The notes under the pieces were generated by a model, which ran no database searches, was not told where the DNA came from, and saw nothing but the letters and a program-made list of their open reading frames with translations. From an uncultured Collinsella sp. (GTDB lineage: Bacteria; Actinomycetota; Coriobacteriia; Coriobacteriales; Coriobacteriaceae): a stretch of DNA of 60,816 nucleotides. Shown piece after piece: positions 1 through 7,630 of this stretch. Location of the stretch: assembly GCA_900540875.1 (NCBI GenBank), contig UQHT01000013.1, forward strand, positions 1 to 60,816. Reading direction: 5' to 3'. Numbering within the stretch: position 1 is the stretch's first letter; every line of letters starts with the position of its first letter. Made by a program: the position numbers and the translations under genes.

Positions 1-16
1 TCCGTACATGTACGGA
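1..16. repeat. 16-bp perfect palindrome at window edge
   Basis: The first 16 bases, TCCGTACATGTACGGA, read the same on both strands. The element may continue left of the window. It could be an operator or half of a larger repeat. Nothing else can be said from the sequence, and bases 17-150 hold no recognisable gene. Confidence 0.5.
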
Positions 17-150
17 TGAATGTGGGAGGTGTTCGGATAAAGTCGATAATCAAGGAAAGGGTATTTGACGTAACAGCCAAATCTTAGTGATTCGCTCAGT
101 TAAACGCCTTAATATAAAATCTTGAGTTAATCATCGCGAACGGAGATCTG

Positions 151-555
151 ATGACCGACGCCAATAGAAAGCCGTGGCTTACGGCGTCAGAGCAGATTGA
201 TCATCTCAAATCTAGGGGTGTCCATTTCTCGCTGATGAGTGAAGAAGATGCTAGAGCTTATCTGGAAAAGAACAGCAACTATTTTCGCCTGCGTGCCTAT
301 CGGCTTGGGTTTCCTAAAGTTGAGGAAGGAGCACGCAAGGGGAGTATGCAAATCTAGATTTTAAGATGCTGGTCGACTTGTCGATTGTCGACATGCTCCT
401 TCGTTATGAAATGTTGCCGCTTACGCTTGATGCAAGATTTTCTAAAAGAACTGCAAGCTTCGTTTGACGAAGGTTTTGCGAGGCAATTTTCTATAAAGAA
501 GGGCGTTCTGTCAAATTGCTGCAACTGTTCGTCCAGATTGGATGAGGGTCGATAG
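151..555 (+). pseudogene. Abi_2 (AbiD/AbiF-like) gene relic, frameshifted
   Basis: The first frame (151-357) encodes about 66 residues typical of the N-terminus of Abi_2 abortive-infection proteins: LTASEQIDHLKSRGV, then YLEKNSNYFRLRAYR. It stops at 355-357. The similarity continues in another frame from about 343 (GEYANLDFKMLVDLSIVDM, then LRYEMLPLTLD). From about 429 a third frame (QDFLKELQASFDEGF) runs to a TAG at 553-555. A whole gene would be around 300 codons, so the gene carries at least two frame changes and an internal deletion. A GGAG ribosome site lies at 142-145. An intact member of the same broad family is at 3814. The family call is from remembered motifs; the frame changes are seen directly. 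Confidence 0.6.
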
Positions 556-1200
556 ATGTACGACTTGGATAGTCGAAAAGACATAATGCGCCTATTTTCA
601 GATTATCACCAACGCTTGACTGGGTCTTACGGGTCGGAAAGGGCCATTCTCGCTGAACTGCTAGAAGAAGAAACGATAACTGGATGGCATGCTACCAGAG
701 TGCTCTCTGCGGATGATATTGCGGAAATGGGTTTGAAGGCTTTCTCTAGGGAAGAGGCATTTGACCAATTTTGCTATCTTTCCGGGGTTGTTGGGTTGAA
801 CTTGGGCCAAACTGAGACTGTTCTTCAGAAGGCAAATCATTATTTTGCTGAACATCCACGCAGGACTGGCTGTGTCTGCTTCTACCTGCTTAAATCCATG
901 GCCGGGCAATATTCAAAATATTCAGCAACGTTGGGTGGGGAAACATTTGCGTGGTCTTTAGAGGATGTTGCGGGAGCCGAAGCAGTTGAGGCATTGAAAA
1001 GCCTGGGGGTTTCAATCAGGGTCAAATTTGCCTTCTCTTTTGATCGCATTCAGCCTTATGCCCATGATTCAATATTGTCGAGCTTCATTGATGTACTCAG
1101 CAGTAATATGTCGACGGATTACTGCCTGCCCAAGATTGATGGAGCGATTGTTGGCTCGATTCCCCCTCATGATATTTTGAGAATTGAGACAATATCGTAA
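556..1200 (+). CDS. Uncharacterised 214-aa protein of the accessory island
   Basis: I do not recognise this gene with confidence. It starts at the ATG directly after the stop of the Abi_2 relic. The upstream GAGGG at 544-548 is a fair ribosome site. Near residue 44 it has GWHATRVLSADDIAEMGLKA, a pattern like that in uncharacterised proteins where an aromatic-H-x-T-R motif and a GL motif suggest an ADP-ribosyltransferase-like fold. The C-terminus has SIPPHDIL, also seen in such proteins. No signal peptide or membrane segment is visible. Codon use is AT-richer than in the core genes. It sits 232 bp upstream of the OLD-type ATPase gene, so it may belong to the same defence module. Function is unknown; the fold suggestion is inference only. 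Confidence 0.6.
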   Translation: MYDLDSRKDIMRLFSDYHQRLTGSYGSERAILAELLEEETITGWHATRVLSADDIAEMGLKAFSREEAFDQFCYLSGVVGLNLGQTETVLQKANHYFAEHPRRTGCVCFYLLKSMAGQYSKYSATLGGETFAWSLEDVAGAEAVEALKSLGVSIRVKFAFSFDRIQPYAHDSILSSFIDVLSSNMSTDYCLPKIDGAIVGSIPPHDILRIETIS

Positions 1201-1432
1201 AGGGTGGCGCATTGACAAGGCTTTCGTTTCTCTATCTGAGGGATCCGGTCGCGGTTTTCAAAAGAGCCGTTTTGGCTGAGTCATCGATTCGAAACCATGA
1301 CTGAGTGGCCTGGCGGCACGTACGCTGTTCTTCGAGCCCATTTTTCTGTTTCAGTTCGCTCATCGATTGTGCTCACTGCATGTCCCCGCAGTTTGTAATA
1401 ATCGACTAAAGCAGCGGTCGAGGAGTATGAAT

Positions 1433-3193
1433 ATGGCTGGATATTCTTTTAAAGTCAATGAGCTGGTCACGGTGGACGGTACGACAGTAAAGCCTAAGAA
1501 GATTACTGTATTCATTGGACCAAATAATTCTGGTAAAAGTAAATCACTTAAAGAAATTCGTTCTGAGATTTTGGGTAATCCAGAGGTGGGCTATTCCGGA
1601 GGGGAGTTGACCAAGCGCGTTGTCTTTAATGAAATCCACCTCAATTTCCCAGCAAACAGCAATGAAATAATCGATACATATGGTCTCGATGATAAAGTTG
1701 TTCGTTGTAATGGGGGATGGCGTCTCCGCGATTACTGCAACACCGGCATAAATTGGACTCCGGGTGGAATAGCATTTTCTCCGAATTATCGTACCCCTTG
1801 CTTTTCCCCGACCGATGATTGGCGCAAGAGTTTTTCTCGGTGTTTTGATGACGACAACTATGAAGGGCCAGAACAAGCTCGCCGCGAGGCGCTGCGCTTT
1901 TTTGGACCTGCGATGGTTGACTATGTGGGTACCGAGGATCGCCTGTTGATGTCGATTGGCGATCAAGCTTATGGCATAAACGACGATAACTACAACAGCC
2001 TTAGCTCGGCATACGACACCGATCCGGACTGCAAGACGATAGCGTCCGAAATTACTCCACTATTTAACAGGGACGTTGTTCTAGATGCGAGCACGAGTCG
2101 CCAAAGGATTGTCCCCGTCGTTAGCGATTCATTTGAGGAATATCGTGGTGCAACACATGATATGCCACGTCGTCTGACTATCTTGTCTAAGGCTACGCCG
2201 CTGCGCGAAGAGGGCGATGGCTTGCGTAGTTTTGTTTCCGTTCTTTTGAGTTTGATGGGAAGGCGCAAGCCGGTGTTTCTTTTGGATGAGCCTGAAGCTT
2301 TTCTTCATCCTCCATATGCGCGCAGGATGGGGGAAATCCTGGGCAAAAACTTTATTGAGAACGAAAGTCTCAACAATGTGTTTATTTCCACGCATAGCTC
2401 CTTCTTACTCCAGGGGCTCATCTCGTCTTGTTCTGAGGAGCTTACCATCGTGCGTCTTAACCGAGATGGCGACATGCGCTGCGCAAAAGTGCTCTCCAAT
2501 AAGGAAATCCTGAGCTTAATTGACCGCTCGGATTTTTCAGCCGAGTATCTGGATGCATTATTTTCGAGTGAGGCCGTCCTTGTCGAAGGCCCTAGAGATG
2601 CCGCCGTATATCGTAAACTAATTTCTAAATTTGATACCAATTACAGCGGCCTATTTGTTTCTGTTAACGGTAAGCCGGGTTTTGAGAGCATTAAGAAGTT
2701 TTATGATTCGGCTGGAATTAGATGCAAAGTAATTACGGATTTTGATTTATTGGATAATAACGATATTTTTAAGCGCGTATCCAATCTATTTATCACTACC
2801 AATGATAAACGGAATGAAATTCGAGAAGTGAGGAATTCCCTTGAGCGATTTTATCGAGAGCTTGAAGGCTGTCCGGGCGGGCAGCGGGACAAAATGCCAG
2901 AAATAGTGAAAAGTCATTATAAGCACCAAGTTTATGAAAACCTTCCAGATGATCTGGGCGTGAGCGTTGAAGAGATGCTTCGGCTTCTTGCGCGCGAGGG
3001 ATTGGTAGTTTTGAGTTCTGGAGAACTCGAATCTTTGTTTGAAGCCTATGGGGTGGAATACGTTCACGGTTCGAATAAATGGCTAACTAATGCGTTCAGT
3101 TACATGGCGAACCATAGCTGTGACGAGCTGCGACATATTCCTGCCGTCGCTATAATATTGCAAGCATTTATTCCGGAGGAGCAGCGGGAATAA
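1433..3193 (+). CDS. OLD-family-like ATPase with C-terminal TOPRIM nuclease domain
   Basis: A 586-aa protein. The N-terminal ABC-type ATPase has Walker A GPNNSGKS at residues 29-36, a Walker B FLLDEPEAFLHP around D285/E286 and a switch-type STHSSFLL just after. The C-terminal half is TOPRIM-like: VLVEGPRDAAVYRKL with E385, then ITDFDLLD with D436 and D438. This order is that of OLD-type ATP-dependent nucleases, which act in phage defence (GajA of Gabija is one). A fused PARIS-type AriA-AriB protein is a possible alternative. No UvrD-like GajB partner is nearby. The ATG at 1433 was chosen because GAGGAG at 1420-1425 lies 7 bases before it; in-frame ATGs at 1367 and 1427 are less well placed. 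The gene is AT-richer than the core block. Confidence 0.8.
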   Translation: MAGYSFKVNELVTVDGTTVKPKKITVFIGPNNSGKSKSLKEIRSEILGNPEVGYSGGELTKRVVFNEIHLNFPANSNEIIDTYGLDDKVVRCNGGWRLRDYCNTGINWTPGGIAFSPNYRTPCFSPTDDWRKSFSRCFDDDNYEGPEQARREALRFFGPAMVDYVGTEDRLLMSIGDQAYGINDDNYNSLSSAYDTDPDCKTIASEITPLFNRDVVLDASTSRQRIVPVVSDSFEEYRGATHDMPRRLTILSKATPLREEGDGLRSFVSVLLSLMGRRKPVFLLDEPEAFLHPPYARRMGEILGKNFIENESLNNVFISTHSSFLLQGLISSCSEELTIVRLNRDGDMRCAKVLSNKEILSLIDRSDFSAEYLDALFSSEAVLVEGPRDAAVYRKLISKFDTNYSGLFVSVNGKPGFESIKKFYDSAGIRCKVITDFDLLDNNDIFKRVSNLFITTNDKRNEIREVRNSLERFYRELEGCPGGQRDKMPEIVKSHYKHQVYENLPDDLGVSVEEMLRLLAREGLVVLSSGELESLFEAYGVEYVHGSNKWLTNAFSYMANHSCDELRHIPAVAIILQAFIPEEQRE

Positions 3194-3321
3194 TAGTCAG
3201 GTTCTGATGCGGGACTTCGGCTCTTCTATGTCGCGTTGAGGTTGGTCCATTATGGCGCTGAATAAATAATGGGATGTATTGCCAATCAAGGGTTAAAGAA
3301 TGATTTGGAAGATTCATGGCA

Positions 3322-3588
3322 TTAGATTGCCGGCCGCCGAGTCCGCTCTTCGTGATCATGCTTATCGATTTTTCGGCCAGGGTTCTTCTCGTCGGGCTTA
3401 AGGCGCCGCTCGACCGGTTGCGACCCGATGATTCGATACTCGCGGCGATACGCATATTTGAGCGTTTTGATAACGAGGCTTCACGGGATACCTTGGATTG
3501 CCTTGTTAGCCACGCTTGAATCCGGGGCACCGTAAAAGACGAGTTCGTGCGAGGAAATGTCGCTTCCGGAATCAGTCTTCCTATTTAC
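3322..3588 (-). pseudogene. Relic A of a DUF2971-like gene family (C-terminal part)
   Basis: The 620-bp stretch 3194-3813 has no intact gene. On the minus strand, 3588 down to 3322 encodes NRKTDSGSDISSHELVFYG, then an in-frame stop, then LVIKTLKYAYRREYRIIG and a basic tail ending at a TAA. The KYAY-x2-EYR pattern resembles the C-terminal motif of DUF2971-type proteins, which occur near phage-defence genes. The same two blocks recur in relics B and C (NRKIDSGGDIP at about 5000; LVFKTPKYALQCEHRI at about 5870), so paralogous decay is seen directly. The family name is a tentative reading from memory. I see nothing else in the rest of this gap. Confidence 0.4.
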
Positions 3589-3813
3589 GGCTGTCCAAAG
3601 CAGTCATTTCGCATGATAGAAGACGAGCCGTTATTTCGGTTGAATAAGCTGCAGCGATCCGTTCGCGATGCCATCAAATGATCCGGTGGCGTAGTCGTGT
3701 TATATGCTGCAGCTTTAGGGGAATGAGGACGGTACCGATTGGGATAATGCTCTAGTGGTGTCCGGTAGCGGATATAATTAATTCAATTTCGGCTCCGCGC
3801 TTAAGGACCCATA

Positions 3814-4779
3814 ATGAAAACTCTCAATGGCCTCATGAAACATCTTAGGGATAAAGGGATAGAGACGCACGGCTCTGTCCATAAAAGAAAGATGAAGAAT
3901 TACGGCTATTATCATGGCTACAAGGGTCATCGTTTTGTGGGCAATTCTTCCAACTGCTTGGATTTAACGAGCTTTGACGAGGTAATTGCCTTAAATGAGT
4001 TTGATATGGCGGTCAAGGCGCTCTTATATCCAAGCGTAATGTTTATTGAAACTGCGCTAAAGAACTATACGCTAGAAGCCGTGCTTGAAGATTCTCACTC
4101 GTTCGTGCTGGAAGATATTTTCTCTCGAACGCTCGTGGCGTACCGTGATTACCCTAGAAAAAGTAAAGACTATAGCGCTGCTATGAAAAAGCGCCTGGGT
4201 CTGCGCGCGGAAATCAATAGATTGATTCAGTACAATTATTCCAAGAACCCTGTTGTTAGGCATTTTTACGACAGCGATAAACCCTTGCCTATTTGGGCGC
4301 TATTCGAGGTCATGACTCTAGGAAACTTCGGTGTTTTCTATTCGTGCTTAAAGGGCTCGGTTAGACAGAGCATATCTGATGACCTAAAGCTTCCGAACAA
4401 TTACGACGGTCCCGGGCTTCTTGAGCGTACTATCTTTGCGCTCAAGGACCTCCGTAACGCGATTGCTCATAATAGTGCTGTTTATGACGTTAGGTTTAAG
4501 AGGGCAAAAGTGGGCAATCAGCTTGGCCAGATGCTGTCATCCGAGATTGGCGTTCCTTCGATAGACTTTTCAACTATTACTGATTATGTCGTCCTAATTG
4601 TCTATCTACTCAGAAAGATGATGGTTTCCAAAACTGAGTGCTATCAGGTTATTCGAAATTATTCGAACGTGCTAGAAGATCTGCACGGATCTCTGTCCTC
4701 CTCGGATTTTCACAAGATAGTTAATACCGGAGCTAGGAGCAAGATGGATTCACTCCGTAGTTATATAGCTGCAACTTAA
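3814..4779 (+). CDS. Abi_2 family abortive-infection-like protein (HEPN)
   Basis: A 321-aa protein, the usual length for Abi_2 (AbiD/AbiF-like) proteins. The N-terminal part has the family's early pattern LMKHLRDKGIE. The C-terminal part has LKDLRNAIAHNSAVYD, where R214 to H219 form the R-x4-H motif of HEPN ribonuclease domains. Characterised relatives block phage growth, and HEPN domains usually cleave RNA; that role is inferred here. The start ATG at 3814 has only a weak ribosome site (AAGGA at 3803-3807). No antitoxin-like gene is adjacent. The gene is AT-rich and lies between relics of other accessory genes, which fits a horizontally acquired island. Confidence 0.8.
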   Translation: MKTLNGLMKHLRDKGIETHGSVHKRKMKNYGYYHGYKGHRFVGNSSNCLDLTSFDEVIALNEFDMAVKALLYPSVMFIETALKNYTLEAVLEDSHSFVLEDIFSRTLVAYRDYPRKSKDYSAAMKKRLGLRAEINRLIQYNYSKNPVVRHFYDSDKPLPIWALFEVMTLGNFGVFYSCLKGSVRQSISDDLKLPNNYDGPGLLERTIFALKDLRNAIAHNSAVYDVRFKRAKVGNQLGQMLSSEIGVPSIDFSTITDYVVLIVYLLRKMMVSKTECYQVIRNYSNVLEDLHGSLSSSDFHKIVNTGARSKMDSLRSYIAAT

Positions 4780-4892
4780 AAGTCAGCGTCTGAAGATGAA
4801 GATAGTTTTCACTTGTGTTGGGGCCCGTAGACAAACACAGGATATCGAGTAGAATATAGCCAATTGCGGTGGAAGCTCTCGGGCGACACCTG

Positions 4893-4926
4893 AAGAGGGT
4901 TGATGCGTCGGCCCTCTTTTTTTGAC
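4893..4926 (+). terminator. Rho-independent terminator downstream of the Abi_2 gene
   Basis: AGAGGG and CCCTCT pair across an 11-12 base loop and are followed by a run of seven T. It lies about 115 bases after the Abi_2 stop on the same strand. Confidence 0.65.
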
Positions 4927-4932
4927 GATATT

Positions 4933-5372
4933 TTACAGCATGCTTGACATGGCTGCGCGAGGCCGTGCGGGGGCATCCGTGTAGGGAATGTCACCTCCAG
5001 AATCGATCTTGCGATTCAACTGCCGCTCGACGTGGCCATATCGCAAGATACCGATCTGACGTCGGCGCACCGGAACCCATCGATCATTCGCCCGGTAATC
5101 ACGACGGTATTGTTTGCGATCTTGCTCTCTTGCTCCGTGAACATGCAGTAGATCGGCAAGAGCCAGTTGGCATAGATGCCCATCCCGTACGCTAAAGACG
5201 CTACCAATGAAACGCTCTGCTCGCCGGGTAGACCATGGTAGTAGCCGGCTGCGTTCATATGGAGGCGCCTGTCCATCAGGTCGTCGATATGAGCTTCTTT
5301 GGATGTGAACTTCAGCACCCTTTCTGCTCTTTCGCTTTGGTTTGCAGGGTTGCCAGAAGACAAAAAGATCAA
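4933..5372 (-). pseudogene. Relic B of the DUF2971-like family (N-terminal to middle part)
   Basis: The minus strand from 5372 to 5016 is open for 118 codons and reads like a real N-terminus: RVLKFTSKEAHIDDLMDRRL, then HMNAAGYYHGLPGEQ, then NWLLPIYCMFTEQESKI. After a frame change it continues as NRKIDSGGDIPYTDAP down to a TAA at 4933-4935. That second block matches NRKTDSGSDIS of relic A. The C-terminal KY-x-EYR block is missing here. The LKFxSKE and PIYCMFT patterns are typical of proteins that sit near defence genes, but their function is not known to me. It could still be expressed as a truncated protein. The 725-bp gap 4780-5504 holds this relic, the terminator and nothing else I can identify. 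Confidence 0.45.
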
Positions 5373-5504
5373 CGTGCTCGTTGCGTGCGCTTCATTTTAT
5401 GTCCGCGCCAGTGGCTACACTTTTGAAAATCGGCACGAAGGTACCTGTCACATATCTCATGCTATAGACATATCGGCGAGTTCAGAATTGAAGGTGAAGT
5501 GAGT

Positions 5505-5732
5505 ATGAAAGGCAGAAATCAGCACGTTACGAAGCGTTCTGATGGCAATTGGCAGGTTAAGGGCGAGGGAACAAGTCGCGCTTCTTTCGTTACGACGACC
5601 CAGAGCGAGGCGATAAAGCTCGGTCGACGCATTTGCTCCAATCAAGAATCGGAGTTGATTGTCCATCGTCGCGACGGAAGGATTCGCGCAAGGGATTCCC
5701 ATGGCCACGACCCCTTCCCACCGAGGGGATAA
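5505..5732 (+). CDS. DUF2188 family small protein
   Basis: A 75-aa protein with the DUF2188 pattern: NQHVTKRSDGNWQVKGEG near the start, SEAIKLGRRICSNQESELIVH in the middle and a DSHGHDPFPPRG end. The family is small, soluble and of unknown function, and is common near mobile and defence genes. The ATG at 5505 has AAGGTG at 5491-5496 as ribosome site; a GTG two codons earlier (5499) is the alternative. It lies between relics B and C, which are on the opposite strand. Confidence 0.75.
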   Translation: MKGRNQHVTKRSDGNWQVKGEGTSRASFVTTTQSEAIKLGRRICSNQESELIVHRRDGRIRARDSHGHDPFPPRG

Positions 5733-5781
5733 GGGTTCGGCTCCATAGCGACAGCGGCCCGTAATGGTGTGCCCACTGTCG

Positions 5782-5874
5782 TTAAATGACTTCATCATTG
5801 CGGTGAAGGTTGTAAACGATGCTGTCGATTCGATGTTCGCATTGGAGCGCATATTTGGGCGTTTTGAAAACGAG
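5782..5874 (-). pseudogene. Relic C of the DUF2971-like family (C-terminal scrap)
   Basis: On the minus strand this stretch encodes LVFKTPKYALQCEHRI followed by about 14 residues and a TAA. It aligns with LVIKTLKYAYRREYRI of relic A, and the DNA itself is similar (GCGCATATTTGGGCGTTTTG here, CGCATATTTGAGCGTTTTG at 3447-3465). Because it lies upstream, on its own strand, of the N-terminal relic B, it must come from a different copy or from a rearrangement. Nothing else is seen in 5733-6092. Confidence 0.35.
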
Positions 5875-6092
5875 GTGGTGCGGTATGATGGTTCACTTCA
5901 TTGAGGTGTAGAGTACATATCTCAATACAAAAGCTCTTTGGGAGCTTTAAGGGTGACGCTTTCTGATAGAGTGTTGCCCTTTTTCCATGCATGTAATGCG
6001 TAACGTGCTAGCTAAACGCCATTCCGGCAATGGGATGGTCGAGTATGGGCGGTTTGGCACCTTGCGCCTGCTGTCATTGGTGTAGCAAGCAC

Positions 6093-6120
6093 TTGATTTA
6101 GCCTGCTTAAACTCTATAAT
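6093..6120 (+). promoter_or_regulatory. Sigma-70-type promoter of the AAA ATPase gene
   Basis: TTGATT at 6093-6098 and TATAAT at 6115-6120 are separated by 16 bases, about 55 bases before the ATPase start. The surrounding DNA is AT-rich. Confidence 0.6.
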
Positions 6121-6174
6121 CAAATAAAAACTCTGAAATATCTTTTCAAAACAATGAAAGGAATGTTGAGGACG

Positions 6175-7392
6175 ATGCTTTGCCAGTTCACCTTCAGGAA
6201 CTATAGATCCTATCGCGATGAGGTGGAGCTTTCCATGCAGGCGACGCCGATGAAGGAGTTTGAGCGTTCCCTCATAGAGTGTTCCGACGGGCAGAGTTTC
6301 CTTCCGGTGGCTGCGGTGTACGGGCCCAACGCTGGCGGCAAGTCTAATCTGCTCGAGTCTCTTGATTACGTTCGCTCGGCGGTGGCCAGACCGATAAGAC
6401 TGCTGTCTGCCAGTGCTGATGCAGCAGAGGGCGATCGCCCTTTGATACCCCGTTGTTCGGCGTTTAAGTTCGATGATGTGTCTGCTGCCGAGCCCACCGA
6501 GTTCGAGCTCTACTATCGCGCGGGTGAGCACGAGTACCGCTATGCCCTGTCCGTGCATGCGGACGAGATCGTGTCCGAAGGCCTGTGGCGGCGAAAATTG
6601 GGAGCGTCACGCACGGCGATGCTGTTCGAGCGCGAGGATACAAAGGTTGAACTCGGCCCCACACTGCGTAAGCTTGTGACGGCCGCGAGGTTCAACCCAA
6701 GTCTGCCGTACCTATCGTTCCTTTGCATCAACTTCGATGCACCGGTGGTCCAGGAGGCGGCCAGCTGGTTTCTCGACGCTGTGTTTCTCAACTACAACAG
6801 TTCCTACCTGGAGCGGATGCTCGAGCAAATGCTCGACGAGGGCGACTCGCGCGAGGTCACGCGTTTTTTGCGCGCCGTTGATGTGCGTATTGACGGCTTC
6901 AGAGTGGAGAGGGCGCCGGAATGGCGCGGCCGGCGCGTCTTCGTGAGACACGAGGTGGGCGGCAAAGCGTACGAGCTGCGTTTATCCGAGGAATCTGCCG
7001 GCACCCAGAAGCTCATGGGGTTGGCTGCGTATCTGATGGCAGCGCTTGAGTGTGGTGGTACCGTTGTGGTAGACGAGCTCGACGCCAAACTGCACCCGAA
7101 GCTTCTTCGCTATGTGATCCTGCTGTTTAAGGATCCTGAGGTCAACAAGAGTGGCGCACAGCTCATCTTCTCGTCCCAGGACGTGTCTACCATGCGAAAC
7201 GATGTGTTCCGCCGTGACGAGATATGGTTCGCTGCGCGCGGCGAGGGGGAGGCGAGCCAACTGTGGTCTCTCGCCGACATCCACGAGGCAAACGGTAATC
7301 TGGTAAGCAAGAACGCGGCTTTCGACAAGCAATACCTGTCCGGTCGCTACGGCGCCGATCCGTATCTCACCCGCATCGAGGAGTGGGATTAG
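6175..7392 (+). CDS. AAA_21/AAA_15-type ATPase (RloA/AbiL-like)
   Basis: A 405-aa ATPase with an N-terminal QFTFRNYRSYRDEVELSM block, Walker A GPNAGGKS at residues 50-57 and Walker B VVVDELDAKLHP with D300/E301. The switch region reads IFSSQDVSTM where relatives usually have a histidine. These P-loop ATPases often form phage-defence pairs with a nuclease partner such as RloB. No partner follows here: 238 bp downstream the unrelated Pel operon begins. The ATG at 6175 fits the family's usual first residues, with TGAGG at 6167-6171 close upstream; ATGs at 6154 and 6163 are alternatives. GC content rises from this gene onward. A solitary defence ATPase, or the surviving half of a pair, are both possible. 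Confidence 0.8.
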   Translation: MLCQFTFRNYRSYRDEVELSMQATPMKEFERSLIECSDGQSFLPVAAVYGPNAGGKSNLLESLDYVRSAVARPIRLLSASADAAEGDRPLIPRCSAFKFDDVSAAEPTEFELYYRAGEHEYRYALSVHADEIVSEGLWRRKLGASRTAMLFEREDTKVELGPTLRKLVTAARFNPSLPYLSFLCINFDAPVVQEAASWFLDAVFLNYNSSYLERMLEQMLDEGDSREVTRFLRAVDVRIDGFRVERAPEWRGRRVFVRHEVGGKAYELRLSEESAGTQKLMGLAAYLMAALECGGTVVVDELDAKLHPKLLRYVILLFKDPEVNKSGAQLIFSSQDVSTMRNDVFRRDEIWFAARGEGEASQLWSLADIHEANGNLVSKNAAFDKQYLSGRYGADPYLTRIEEWD

Positions 7393-7567
7393 CATGGTCC
7401 TTTTCATGAACAGAAGCCGCAGGTAGAAGCGTTGCTACTATCCAGTGTTGTCGGCATGTCTTGAATTTGCCGCATACTTCCGAATTGGACGCTCATTTTG
7501 CACTCTCGAAGCCCCCACATCCTCTAAAAAAGTTCTTAAGACAGCCTTAAAGGCGTTCCAGCTCGCG

Positions 7568-7586
7568 TTGACAGCGTAAAATACGC
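7568..7586 (+). promoter_or_regulatory. Possible promoter/operator region of the Pel operon
   Basis: TTGACA at 7568-7573 is followed directly by the hyphenated palindrome GCGTA-AAA-TACGC (7574-7586). No good -10 lies at standard spacing from this TTGACA; TAAAAT inside the palindrome could itself be a -10. The palindrome may be a regulator site. It lies 45-63 bases before the pelD start, which has GGGGAGGAG as ribosome site at 7616-7624. Confidence 0.35.
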
Positions 7587-7630
7587 ATGTTTGACTATGA
7601 CTAAAGTGGATTTTAGGGGAGGAGTACGCC

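Noticed and set aside
3316..3519. Plus-strand 67-codon frame in the gap after the OLD-type gene
   Set aside because: The opposite strand carries recognisable relic sequence (KYAYRREYRI) shared with two other sites, so this frame is its shadow.
5457..5852. Minus-strand 131-codon frame over the DUF2188 gene
   Set aside because: The plus-strand frame has the DUF2188 motifs; only the small upstream part (relic C) on the minus strand shows any meaningful similarity, and in another frame.
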